Below are positions 1 to 10,125 of a stretch of DNA of 64,000 bases, in pieces. Positions within the stretch are counted from its first letter, which is position 1, and the number at the start of each line of letters is the position of its first letter. Origin of the DNA: Gnetum montanum (Eukaryota; Streptophyta; Gnetopsida; Gnetales; Gnetaceae); contig MNCI01004661.1 in NCBI GenBank assembly GCA_015680685.1, positions 60,300 through 124,299 of the forward strand, given 5' to 3'. The position numbers and the translations under genes are program-made. A model generated the notes under the pieces. That model did no database searches. It was not told the origin of the DNA and saw only the letters and a program-made list of their open reading frames with translations.

Positions 1-174
1 GTGTGGCATTATCGTGATCTTGTAGGAGAGGCATTGTTGTGAAGTTGTGTGTGAAATTACGTGTGACTTTTTATAATTATTATTTCTAAAAGATATATTG
101 TTAAGTCCTTTACAGCAACCTTGTATGATATAACTAATCTAGATAACTAGCATCGTCCCCGGCAAAGGTGCCAA
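1..174 (-). mobile_element. Internal leader and primer-binding site of element H
   Basis: This is the start of the internal region of a minus-strand LTR element (H) whose body lies left of the window. Read on the minus strand, 155-173 gives TGGCACCTTTGCCGGGGAC directly after the LTR end. This is close to the tRNA-Asp-complementary primer site used by plant Athila-type elements (TGGCGCCGTTGCCGGGGA, from family knowledge). No coding sequence is visible in the short leader. Confidence 0.75.
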
Positions 175-956
175 TGATGAGTGGCGAGATACCCCTACAA
201 TCAACCATACAAATACGAGCGTTTTCATGCACAATCCAGTCGAACTCCGCAGACGGACTAGTTGTGGCACCTAAACAGTTATCCTTAGGTCGCAGTTCGT
301 TGTCTTTCCACTTGGACTAGTATTAGCTTTGCCACGTATGGTTTAGTCCAAAGTGAGGTGTATGATGTGTTTCCTAATCTAATGCTACTCCTGAAGGCAA
401 TGGAAGGTAATATTAACTAAGTTAGGAGGAAAGGGTAAGAGAATCTAATCTAGCCTAAGTGCGATGAGAATCTATTCCTTGATTATCCGTACACATCTTG
501 GACATCGTGCACAACTACCACTGGGATTACCAAGTGCAGATCCTAGGTATGCTACTGGGTTACCAAGTAGTCACACTTAAATGCTCGTAATCAAGTCGTG
601 CTCATTCCGCGTTCTTACATGAGTTTAAGGATGAGAGAAACTAATTAGGAAAGCAGTAAATAACAAATAAATAAATAAATAACAAAGTGAATGCTACAAT
701 GATGAAGTAATCTTGATCTTTATTGCTGGTCATGTGCGTGTCCAAGTACGTCACACTCGAATAAAGAATGTCGTACAGTTACATTCACCACACTGCAGGC
801 AGACACGGGAAAATAATCTATCTCTGGAGGGATCAAACTGCCAGAGTTTAGCTACAATCTACTTTAATTACTCTCAAAAAAGGGAGAGCCGCCTCTTATT
901 TATAGACATGGCGACGGGTTGCAATATCGCAGCCCATGCGATATCGCAACTCATCA
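175..956 (-). mobile_element. 5' LTR of element H (782 bp)
   Basis: The left edge reads TGATGAGTGGCG and the right edge ends ACTCATCA, so the LTR carries the 7-bp terminal inverted repeat TGATGAG/CTCATCA shared by this family. A minus-strand TATAAATAA lies near 896-904, with GATATC and AATATC motifs just upstream of it (922-950). The LTR matches those at 37732, 47962 and 61211 along its length. The five bases after it are AGGAG; the partner target-site copy is outside the window. The small ORF across 713-1087 runs out of the LTR and is not a gene. Confidence 0.85.
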
Positions 957-1679
957 AGGAGTATGGAGATCCTTATGGATTCCATGTTATCTTAACTATT
1001 ACAAAAGAACTACATGGCCTTGATTCCTCATGTATTGCATCACAAGAATATGTAGGCTTGCAAAGGAGCTTTGGCTCTAATGCTTAGACCATTGCCCTTC
1101 TCTACGAAGTAGGGCTTAAGGCTAGATGTGTTAAAATAGGAATGTGTCTTAGCTTTCTTAAGGAATAATGTCTCTATGTGTATGCTTGTACTCTTGAGTA
1201 TGTTGTGTATGTTGCATTGGTTAAGTTGCTTATATGATTACAAAGGTGTCCTCACAATGTTTCTAACCATGGACTAATGTATGGCATTTAAGTTGTATAC
1301 TTAAGTTGTGCTTGTAGGTTCTTGAGGATGTTAAGGCGTAGTCTACCTTGAGTTTGCTCTGGAATGCTTACCATCTTTGGGACTATTGGGTGGTGTTGAG
1401 TGGTGCTTTTCCAGAGTAATGTTGTTACAGTCTAAGAATAACTACTAGTGAAGGTAGTATCAACTTTCTTTGAAAGGTGAGCCAAAGAGTTGAGACCTTG
1501 TGAGGAGGCCAACACAAACATTTAAATTTCTATTATATTTATCTCTCATCCTTAGTTTTCCATTATTTATGTCTCTCACTCTCAATGACTAGAATGATAT
1601 CATGTAGAAAACTTTAAGAAAAGCAATTAGTATTAAATAATGAGCTAACCACATGAGTCATTTGAATCATTGGTATTAA
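957..1679. other. Intergenic, nothing recognised
   Basis: AT-rich sequence between element H and a dispersed repeat. I see no sustained open frame, RNA gene or element terminus. Confidence 0.5.
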
Positions 1680-2160
1680 ACTAGTTTAGTTATATATATA
1701 TATAATTTACCTGAAAGAGAATGTTTTTCTTTTTTTAATTAATGAAATTCATGAAAATTGAGTTTCATGTTTTAAAAAAAGTCAAAACCATTTTAAACAT
1801 TTGTTGAAATTCATGTAATGACAGTTGTTGAACATTAAATTTTATGTAGCCATTACATACCCATAATAATTTTGTGACAAAGTCTTAGTAATTAGCCTTA
1901 ACCAAAAATAATAATTTTTATGAAAAAGTTAGTCTCTTAGCCTAATGTTATGACAGTAGTTATTTATTTTTTGTGAGAATTTCTAGCCAATACATACTTG
2001 TAATAATTCCCATTAAAGAGTACATCTCATAACCTAATGTTATGCTGATAATTATTTATTTGCTATAACAAAGTTAAGCCAACCAGTAGATGGCCTCTAA
2101 ACCAAAATTATCTCATGAATGTATATCCAATCAAGTTGTGGTAATTTTTATTTCTCATAA
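1680..2160. repeat. Dispersed repeat family, copy 1
   Basis: This shares an ordered series of motifs with 14960-15380: a CTAGTTTAG(T/C)TATAT start, a long T-rich run, ATACCCATAATAA, TCTC(T)TxGCC(T/C)A(A/G)TGTTATG and TTATTTATTT. Within this copy, a unit of about 130 bp carrying CTAATGTTATG and TTATTTATTT is present twice (about 1845-1965 and 1975-2085). The class is unknown: no coding capacity and no clear termini. It may be a non-autonomous element or an old LTR remnant. Confidence 0.45.
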
Positions 2161-2334
2161 TAATTTGTATACTATGCATTAACTTGTAATGTTCATAAAA
2201 CTATCTTATTTACTTCCTACAAGTTTATCCCTATCTATTTGTTCATATAAGGTATTTTGTCCTACTAAGCTTTTTAGAAGTATGATGTTTTTAGTTTTTG
2301 ACACTTATTTAGTTATGACCTTGCATAATTCTAG

Positions 2335-2425
2335 AAATGTGTTGAAATAGTATGCTCTTTGGGGTTAAACTTGTAACTTGAAAATCACAAGCCGCACACT
2401 CTAACATTGTATGGAAAGGAAAAAT
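2335..2425 (-). repeat. tRNA-derived SINE-like copy, family S2
   Basis: On the minus strand a TTAGAGTGTGCGGCTTGTG segment is followed by AAGTTACAAGTTTAA. This resembles a pol III A-box region (TTAGAGCATG) and B-box region (AGTTTGAATC), spaced as in tRNA-derived SINEs. It aligns motif by motif with the copies at 5475-5725. Strongly decayed. Confidence 0.4.
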
Positions 2426-2754
2426 AGGACAAACTATATAGATCATAGCTCTTTTGACAACTTAAGCTAGACTGAAAAAACTTCAATTAAAATCCATTGT
2501 TGGATCACCTCTTCTAGGGTAAATTTAACCTTCTGCATTTCTTAAGGCTCTTTTGTACAATTTTCTATAAAAAGGAATAGTTTGTTACTTTGGAAATGTC
2601 TTTACAAAGCTAAGTGCCTTGACACTTAAGATATCTATGTTTTTTAAAAATGCATTCTTTCATTCGTAAGCTTTCTAAATGCTTATTTGTTATGTTACAT
2701 TGATATCTCTTAGCAACTATTGTAAAGTTTTGCAAGGGATAGCTAGCTAGAGAT

Positions 2755-3275
2755 AACTAACTCAAGCAATTGGCTCATTGTCTTGTTGGGCAAGCATTTG
2801 AATCACACTAGACATATTGTTAGGTGCCTCCATAATTCTTCTTGATGTGTACCCAAAAATAAAAATAAAATCAAAAAACTATTCTCAAGTTCTTACTACA
2901 CTATACTTACTAAACTTTATAAATGACGATATTTCCATATTCTAATCTTAAAAATCATAAAAACCTAGAACTCTCTTAGCTAACCCTACAAATCCATATT
3001 AACCTTTAAGAATTTTTAAATATTTTTAATTCTATTCAAGTACCATCTCAACATCATCATCATCCTAGCCTTGTCCCAAAAAAATAGGATTAGCTAAATA
3101 TAAGATATCATTTAATTTTTAAAATATACATTTTAAAAAGTATTGGGTTTCCACTTATAATTTATATAATCAAAGTTTTAAGTAAATTTATATAATCAGC
3201 TCATTATCTTATTAGGCAAAAAGTTGCCAATTTGAATCATACTTAAAAGCATCTTTATGTTACTCTATAATTCTT
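2755..3275 (+). repeat. Two diverged tRNA-like SINE heads
   Basis: GGCTCATTGTCTTGTTGGGCAAG...ATTTGAATCACAC at about 2770-2815 and CAGCTCATTATCTTATTAGGCAAA...ATTTGAATCATAC at about 3197-3243 are two versions of one unit. Each has an A-box-like GGCTC-A and a B-box-like TTTGAATC, and each is followed by a shared CTC(T/C)ATAATTCTTCT tail. Their resemblance to 10017-10120 suggests one SINE family. No tRNA folds from them. Confidence 0.35.
3050..3105 (-). mobile_element. Possible RTE-LINE 3' tail
   Basis: Read on the minus strand this ends in TTGGGACAAGGCTAGGATGATGATGATG. That is the pattern of plant RTE-clade LINE 3' ends (gggac-aaggct followed by a short trinucleotide repeat), and resembles the better preserved end at 16815-16866. 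No coding remnant is visible beside it. Confidence 0.35.
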
Positions 3276-4041
3276 CTAAATTATCATTGTGACTATAACA
3301 TAATCATAGTTAGACTATCCCTATCGCCTAACTTTATACTTTATTTAATTTTTACAAGGTTTGATTCCTTGCATCTCCAAAGTTAAATTTATTTAATTTA
3401 CACAGAAAAAAGAGGGAACTTATGCTATTTGTTGATTATCTTTGATTGATGTATTCTTTTTTCTTTAAAGAGAATTTTATTTTCCTCCTTACAAAAAACC
3501 CTTTAGCAAGAAGTGAATACCATGAGAATGATTTTGAACAAGGGTAAAGTTTGATTTTTTTCCTACCTTGAAAGAAAGGTTTTTCAGGATCACTTAAGAA
3601 AGGTTTTTCAAGGTTACTTGTAAGAATGAAAATCATAAAATTGTAGTACTTAAATTTCTATCATTAAGTTGCCCAGCTGCATTATCGTGAAATATGACCT
3701 CGTTGAAAGTCACAGATATGTGAAATCTATGTTGATTATGTTCATACCTCCGTATCAAAGTTTTGTTTGGAGCGTCTTACCATGTAGAAAACATCAATGC
3801 GGAAAGAGAATTTCTCTCTCATAGAAATCATGAATCTCTCAACAATCAATGGTCTACCCAAAAATCTACTCCAGAATAAAAGTCTAACATTCAATAAAAA
3901 TCACAATCATGATGAGTAAGATTTTGTTGGACTCGTCGTACATACCTCATCTCAAAGTTCAGAGCATCTTGTAGCTGTCTCTTACAATCCACACGTTTGA
4001 TTCAAAGTTGATGAAAGAAAAAGGGTTTATAAATTTCACTT
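3276..4041. other. AKR 3' flank
   Basis: Sequence downstream of the AKR stop codon on the minus strand, presumably including its 3' UTR. A small imperfect duplication of AAGAAAGGTTTTTCA occurs near 3568-3612. No gene is seen. Confidence 0.5.
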
Positions 4042-7000
4042 TCATGCATATGGATCAATACCCCAGAATTTAGCTGGGTTATTGCTGCGTGATTTCCTAT
4101 CTATACTTTTTATAGCCTTCAGGTCCTCTTCTGACAGCTCAAAATCAAAAACATCAATATTCTCTTTCAATCTATTAACTTTGCTAGATTTTGGAATCAC
4201 TATAGTGTTCCTCTGAATGCCCCACCGAAGAGCAACCTGAGCTGCACTTTTGTTATACTTCTTAGCTATGTTCTGAACATGTAAAAAAAATTAGTTAATA
4301 ATAGGAATCTGCAGATGTTATTAACAATGAAAAGATGAAAGATGCAAAGTTGTCATATCACCTTAAGGCATGGATCTTCCAAGCACGACACCGAACCGAA
4401 CAATTCTGTATTGGCTGTGGAACCTCCTAAAGGTGTGTGTGCAGTGACCACAATTCCATGCTTCTGACAAAAATCTACAAGTGACTTTCGTTGGAAATAA
4501 GGATGAGTCTCAATTTGATTCACAGCAGGTTTTATTTTGGAGTAGGCCAAACAGTCTCTAGTCAAGAAAATGTCATAATTACTGCAGATAAACCAAGCAA
4601 TCCCGTTTCATTTCTATATGCTATGTGCATAAAATAATTATTCAAAATAGCAATATTGCTTTCCAACCTGATACCAATACTTCTGACCAATCCTGCTGAT
4701 ACCAATTCCTCCATTGCATGCCATGCTGTCTCCAATGAGATTGTAGTGTCGATATCTAGTACTCCACTTTCATCTAAGGCACTATCAGTAGCTCCAACTC
4801 CTGTAGCTTTTAATATGTAAGAATAAATCTTCATAATGCAGACTCTGATTAACCCCATTTCCATAACATAGTTCTACCAAAATTCACAAACCTGTATGCC
4901 TGCTTGCTATGGGAAAATGAATCAGATATAAATCAAGATATTCTAATTGTAAATTTTTCAAACTGTCTTTGCATGCCTCAAGCACATGGCCATGATCCGA
5001 GTTCCAGAGCTACAGGGAAAAATATAAACCTTAGAAAGCTGATAACAAGAGACTATTTCAAAATGGCAAAATACCTTTAGTTACAGGTTCACAATTTAAA
5101 CCCTCAGTTGTGCATGCAAGAAGAAAATTAACTAGTAAATTCATTTGACATTAGAAAGGGAAAAAATAAACTATTTCAAGAAAGCAAAATGATCTTGTGC
5201 CTTGGTTGTGATGAACAGTTCTTCTCGTTTTACAATTCCTTTCTGGATGGCTTCAGCAAGTGCTTCACCTACTTCCTCTTCATTTTTGTAATCAGCTGAA
5301 ACATTTATGTGCATAATTAGATATTATAACTTCTTTTTACCTGTTTAAATAATAGATATCTAATTTAATGATTTCCTGGCAGCATTAATGACTTTGGATG
5401 TTAACTGTGCATAATTGATGATAAGCTAGAGAAGCAACAGACAATTTATGGAAGCAATTAATCTGATCATCACTATTTTTGTGGTGCCCCTAAGTGACAT
5501 GTCTCAATACATCGTCTTTAAATTCAAATCTGTGACTTGCCCTAAGTCATATGCTCTAACCAAGTGACGTGTGCCTTGCTGACATGCTGACAGGAAAAAA
5601 TATATTTGATAGGAAAAATAAACAAGTGACATGTCTCAACATATCCCACTTAGATTCAAACTTGTAACTTGACACAAGCTACATGCTCTAACCAAGTGAG
5701 CAATATCTTGCTAACTGGAAATAAATAATCTGATATGAAAAATAAATTTTAAAGAGTAAATATATATGCAATTAGGCAAAGATATCCTAGATTAAAAGTA
5801 ATAAATAATCTTGAATGTTTATCACTTGTATACAACAGCTTGAAATTATAACAAAATACAAGCCAGAAATCTCCCATCATAAATTGTATATGAGCATGAA
5901 GAGGTATATGAGCATGAAGAGGTAGTAAATGGTTTTTTCTTTTTTTTTTAGTAACAATGGATAATCAAAAAAAGTCAAACATGGTGGAAAATTTCCTCGC
6001 ATAGTTTCTCCCTTATCCATTGCATCTTGATATTTTGGCATCTCAACATTACTGTGAACAAAAAAAAATAAAAAAATAAAAAACACACATACACTAAATC
6101 ATTGTCAACAGTAAAAATATAGAATGCACACCCTTTGTATAGCCCCAATAAATTTTGACAGATTGCTCATCAACTTACTGTTAAAAAGCTAGAGGTTATT
6201 TCTCTATCCTTCACTGATTATGAAAATAATATCTGAGAAAGTAATCAGTGGTTTAGGAAAGATCATTGGAATTTTTGGTCTTTTTACCTCTTTTTATTTA
6301 CCTGTAATTTCTATTTTAGTTTCTTAACATGGAGAAACAGTTTAGGAAGATATGCAACACCACAAAGGAGCAAATGCAGTTTTTGACATGGTACAGCAGA
6401 GACTTGATACATTTTATAAACGTACTCAAAAGAACTGTGGAAGAAGCGTTCATCCAAGATACTTTCATCAAAAGGAAGTCCAAGCAAAGAGGGAAAAGAG
6501 GTTTGCTTTGCTTGATCAAATTTAATCAGACAAGGGATATTACCCACCACAATACGGAATTCAACTAGGCATCTCAGAAAAGGAACAGTAGATGAAGGCT
6601 TATTACAACTGTGGCATTCCTCAAAGTCTTAAGCAACACACTGTCTTGTAATGGTGTTAAAATTTCTGGGATCTAGCACATCTAAATGATGCATGCAGTA
6701 GAGAAAAGGCAAATTTGGACAAGCACAACACAAAGAACTTGAATTCATAAGGGTGCCTAAAATACGATAGAAGTTAATTGTTTTACTTTATTTTATTTTT
6801 TCTAGCCGGGTTCTAGGTACCAAGTGTGATTTTCAACTAGAACATTTGCAAAAACCGCCCAGCAACTCATGACATGGCACCAAGCGTTAAGATTATATTA
6901 AAAGACAGAAAAAAAAAACAGATCATTAAAGATATGGGTGACAACGAAGTCCTGGAATAGAGTTATTCCAGTTAATCACTTTTAAACAGCTCTGCCTCAT

Positions 7001-7974
7001 GGATTAAGTCGCAATGGGGAATAAAGCTGTGTCCATAGCTTTATATTCTAATAAGAAATTATAAACTTGCTACCCATGGCTTTATGTTGAGTTAAAATAT
7101 GGATACAATGATGATAGTGTTACTAGAATTCCTCTAAGATTTTAACATGGTCTTGTCTAATACATTAATGGATGCTTGATACTTGTAAAGGGCTGATCCA
7201 CCTACTTGTAGATTATGGGTTTTTCTTTGTCAAGCTACGTAGTCCACCGTAAAAATAGGATCGTGCTTACGGCACATTTGACTCTATAGGCTCACCTCAC
7301 AATGGGAATTGTTAAACGAAATTCACAATAAAAACCTTATATTTCGTAGGATTGATGCCCACGATCTCACAGGATTCATATAGTTCTTTTTGAATTTAAA
7401 TTGGTTATAAACCAAATCTGTTATTAACAAAACAGTCCCAAATTGCAACGGCATGGATCCATTCTTCCAAGTTATCTCTAAAATATAGAAAAAGTTGATA
7501 TATCTGCCATAATTTCGTCACAATGTTGTCGTCGACATTGACTAGAACACCAATATCCAATACCAACGTAGCCTAAGCCTTGTTTAAAGATCTAAACACT
7601 CGTAGAGCAGGCTGTGATGGACATTAAAAATTAAATACAACTTTTCGGACTCAAAGGTAATCCCTTACAAATTTCCAAGTTATACCAACCGACAAACCAA
7701 AAGGAAGAACATTCACAGCGAGCACTGGCACCGGTGGTGCTGCTATTATCGAAGGAAACAAAGGGTATTCCTACAAAAAAAAGAGAGAAGATAACAGCAA
7801 CAAAAATCTGATGCGAAATCCAAGAAAAGAAAAGGAACCTGCGCAGTCAAAATGGCGGTAACCCATTTGCAGGGCGTTAAATATTAGATCTCTGATTAAG
7901 TGTTCCTCCATGCGCCATACACCCAAACCAACGACTGGAATGTGGTAGCCATTGTTGAGCTTCAATGACGCCAT
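4042..7974 (-). CDS. Aldo-keto reductase, sorbitol/mannose-6-phosphate reductase type (AKR2-like)
   Basis: A six-exon gene: 7974-7839, 5295-5201, 5009-4892, 4800-4668, 4581-4362 and 4272-4042 (stop TGA). Exon phases join exactly to give 310 aa, the usual length of plant NADP-dependent sorbitol-6-phosphate dehydrogenase and mannose-6-phosphate reductase. The start [20 protein letters not shown] opens the (beta/alpha)8 barrel. The AKR tetrad is visible: Asp43 (HFDCA), Tyr48 (ADY), Lys77 (ITTK) and His108 (LIHFP). The C-terminus [12 protein letters not shown] is typical of the AKR2 group. Known role of the family: NADPH-linked reduction of aldose 6-phosphates in the cytosol. Whether this copy makes a sugar alcohol or acts as a general aldehyde reductase cannot be told. 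Intron 2 starts GC (AAG|GC at 5200-5199) instead of GT. No frame-breaking change was found. Intron 1 (5296-7838) holds SINE-like copies and an unidentified coding-like fragment. Confidence 0.92.
5475..5725 (-). repeat. Two adjacent SINE-like copies, family S2
   Basis: On the minus strand, CACTTGGTTAGAGCAT followed by AAGTCACAGATTTGAAT (about 5600-5490) and again CACTTGGTTAGAGCATGTAG followed by AAGTTACAAGTTTGAAT (about 5700-5640) repeat as two copies. The A-box-like TTGGTTAGAGCAT and B-box-like TTTGAATC, about 35 bases apart, point to a tRNA-derived SINE. Both end with a shared tail, ATGTTGAGACATGTCA. They lie in intron 1 of the AKR gene in the gene's own orientation. Confidence 0.55.
6311..6740 (-). 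pseudogene. Unidentified coding-like fragment in AKR intron 1
   Basis: One minus-strand frame stays open for roughly 150 codons with a single TAA (near 6620), ending at a TAG near 6311. That is unlikely by chance at this base composition. The residue mix is protein-like. Recognisable strings include [28 protein letters not shown] and [18 protein letters not shown] do not recognise the family. It could be a fragment of a captured or processed gene, or an unrecognised alternative exon; the in-frame stop favours a pseudogene piece. It has the same strand as the AKR gene, between its exons 1 and 2. Confidence 0.4.
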
Positions 7975-8000
7975 TGTGAAGTAGAACCCACAAAACTATA

Positions 8001-8198
8001 TCACCTGCGTTGCACTTGGTTTGAAGCAAAATGATATGCTTCGCTTGCTGCTGCTGCTGCTACTGCTGGTGGTGGCGGCTTTAGTAGATTAAGCATACCA
8101 AGCGACCTTAACTCGCTACTCGTAGATTTTTTAGGTTCAATAATTGAAGTGGTGGAAATGTATTCCCGTGGAGAAGCGACAATGTACGCAACTGGCAA
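8001..8198 (-). other. Upstream ORF in the AKR 5' leader
   Basis: A 65-codon frame starting MPVAYIVASPREY ends at TGA 8001-8003, 26 bases before the AKR ATG and in a different frame. It holds a poly-Ala stretch from a CAG/CTG-type trinucleotide run (8041-8078). If the transcript starts upstream of 8198 this would be an upstream ORF that could lower AKR translation. An AG|GTGATA donor-like site at its end could instead mark a leader intron. Translation is not demonstrated. Confidence 0.3.
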
Positions 8199-9175
8199 TA
8201 TTCCATAACCTTCCGCAATTTTGTATACCCCTAGGATATACGGAAGTTTTAACTAAATATTATTTAGTAGAATTGAACCTGTATGTAATTTGGGGTTTGG
8301 GGTTACCACACCAAGACCTATACCATTAGACCTAATTGTTATGTATCTTTGGTGAAGGATGGCAATGAAGGGGTTGCTTTTGAATTAGAGTTGGTTAAAG
8401 AGGGTTGGATCTTTTAATTGCTTTTGGCATTTTGTAAAATTTTTAAAGTCTTACCATGATCTTCACATAGCACAAGCAATGGTGGGAGGGGTTACAGTTA
8501 TTTAAATATACATGTGATTGACACAAGTGTATTAATAATTGATAAAGTGGAGTGGTAACTTAATTAAAATATTAATGTAAAGTTATGGATTCAATTATTT
8601 TCAAGCTCAGTTTTATTTTTAAAAATTATTATCTATTGAAAATTATAGCAACCTTAGCTTTTCCTTGTGGTGTTGCAAGCTCTAGCAACATACCTCATGG
8701 GGTTGCAAAAGCTTTTTCTTGACAACTCCTCAAATTTCTTTCAAGCAAAAGCTTTTTCTCATCCAAAAATCATGATTGGTTGCAAAAGTTTTTGAAGCTC
8801 AAAATATATATATATATTTTGACAAACCCTCAAATTTCTTTGAAGTAAAAATTTTCTCTCACAGGAAAATCATGATTGGTTATTCAACTTTGTTTATATA
8901 TATAGAGAGAGAGAGAAATTATGGTGTGCTAGACTATAGCCTACATACATAGTGCTTTGTTTGGGGTTTCTTATTTTAAAAAATGGGCAACTTGGGCAAT
9001 CAAGGTTAGAAGTGGCAATGACATAGCAAGAAATTGGTCATAAGAGATCTAACCCTAAATAAATAGCTCTTGTAGACTATAAATCCTATGGAATATAGTC
9101 CAATGGAGAAGTCATAATGTACATAAATGGAAATATTCCATAGACTTCCACAATTGTTTATACACCTCTAGTGAA
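8150..9175. repeat. Partial duplication of AKR upstream sequence
   Basis: The segment 8155-8240 (GTGGAGAAGCGACAATGTACG, AATATTCCATA-AC-TTCC, AATT-TGTATACCCCTA) recurs in diverged form at 9095-9170 (ATGGAGAAGTCATAATGTACA, AATATTCCATAGACTTCC, AATTGTTTATACACCTCTA). Both are followed by GTGAAGG-TGGCAA. The gap between the copies is about 0.9 kb. Age and mechanism are unknown. Confidence 0.5.
8715..8890. repeat. Imperfect tandem repeat, about 100 bp unit, two copies
   Basis: CTCAAATTTCTTT(C/G)AAG...TTTTCTC followed by AAAATCATGATTGGTT occurs twice, at about 8728-8785 and 8829-8883. The copies are separated by an (AT)n run near 8805-8818. No gene; AKR upstream region. Confidence 0.55.
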
Positions 9176-9267
9176 GGTTGGCAAGGAAAGGGTGGCTATC
9201 ACCAAAGTTACCCTTGTACCATCATTGTCTTTATATGATGTGTTTCATTACTAAAGTATTGTTTGGG

Positions 9268-9375
9268 TTAACAATGAGGTGTTAGCCTAGTGATACCCTT
9301 CAATTTTGATAGGCAATGCTGAGTTATGAAGTTCTAACCAGACAATATATCTTGGGGTGTAGTTATATTAAATTT
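9268..9375 (+). repeat. tRNA-derived SINE-like copy, family S1
   Basis: AATGAGGTGTTAGCCTAGTG at 9271 matches 23650-23669 exactly. An A-box-like TTAGCCTAGTGGT is followed by a decayed B-box region (AAGTTCTAACC) and the shared tail ATATCTTGGGGTGTA. Three copies of this unit lie in the window (also 9805-9950 minus and 23645-23765), which supports a dispersed SINE family. Confidence 0.5.
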
Positions 9376-9804
9376 ATTTTGGGGTTCTAACACCCCTAAG
9401 GTATTGTTTAGTTTCTTAGAATGTGTGATTTGTTATTTTTAAGTACCATTTGCTCTTTAGTGAAAAGTATGATGTTGACTATAGGTCTTAAGGTCTAATG
9501 TTATTTTTTTTAAGAGAACACAACCCCTCTAATCCAATGTGCTTGGAACTTTTAAGGTAAGTGCATGATCTTAGAGCTTATATTTTAGCCATTGGTACAT
9601 GAAAACTTAATGCAAACATAGTTTAATGGTACTCAATAATCTAAGAGAATTAGTTGCATTTTATATTGTTATGTTATTTACTTGAAGGTGTCAAAGTTTA
9701 CTATGACATCATGCTTTCATAGTACTTTCTAATTTCTATTAATTTATTTTTGGCTATCATCATTCTAGTTATCTTGATACACTTTATTACATGTATGTCT
9801 CATT

Positions 9805-9950
9805 TTAAGGGGGCGTTGGAACCCTGAAATAATTGTAATATAGTTACACCCGAACCTATGTAGTCCAATTAAAACTTTATAATTCTTCCTTGCCCAACAA
9901 AATCGAACATATGACTTTGAACTTTCAAATCAAGAGTTCACCTTATTGTT
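9805..9950 (-). repeat. tRNA-derived SINE-like copy, family S1
   Basis: On the minus strand the copy reads AACTCTTGATTTG, then ATGTTCGATTTTGTTGGGCAA (the best-preserved B box, GTTCGATT), then AATTGGACTACATAGGTTCGG and GGTTCCAACGCCCCC. The ATTGGACTA-ATA segment is shared with 23719-23735. Confidence 0.5.
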
Positions 9951-10016
9951 ATGTATGGTTCATTTTTTCATAGATCCCTTTGTAAAAGTATTTTAAAAAT
10001 CATTATAGAATGCCAA

Positions 10017-10125
10017 TGATTGGTGGCTCAAGTGGTTAGCCCATTGTCTTTCTCTACAATTCTTTTAATGTATCTTGTTAGCTATGTCTTGGGGTGTACT
10101 TATAGTCATTCTTTTAGGTTCCAAC
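10017..10125 (+). repeat. tRNA-like SINE head
   Basis: GGTGGCTCAAGTGGTTAGCCC is a good A-box region (TGGCTCAAGTGGTTAG). It is followed by a tail ending TCTTGGGGTGTACTTATAG, as in the family S1 copies. The B box is not clear. Confidence 0.4.

Noticed and set aside
713-1087. Plus-strand 124-codon frame
   Set aside because: Runs out of LTR H into unrelated intergenic DNA and resembles no protein.
9268-10125. tRNA genes
   Set aside because: A/B-box-like motifs occur, but no cloverleaf, anticodon stem or acceptor pairing could be formed.
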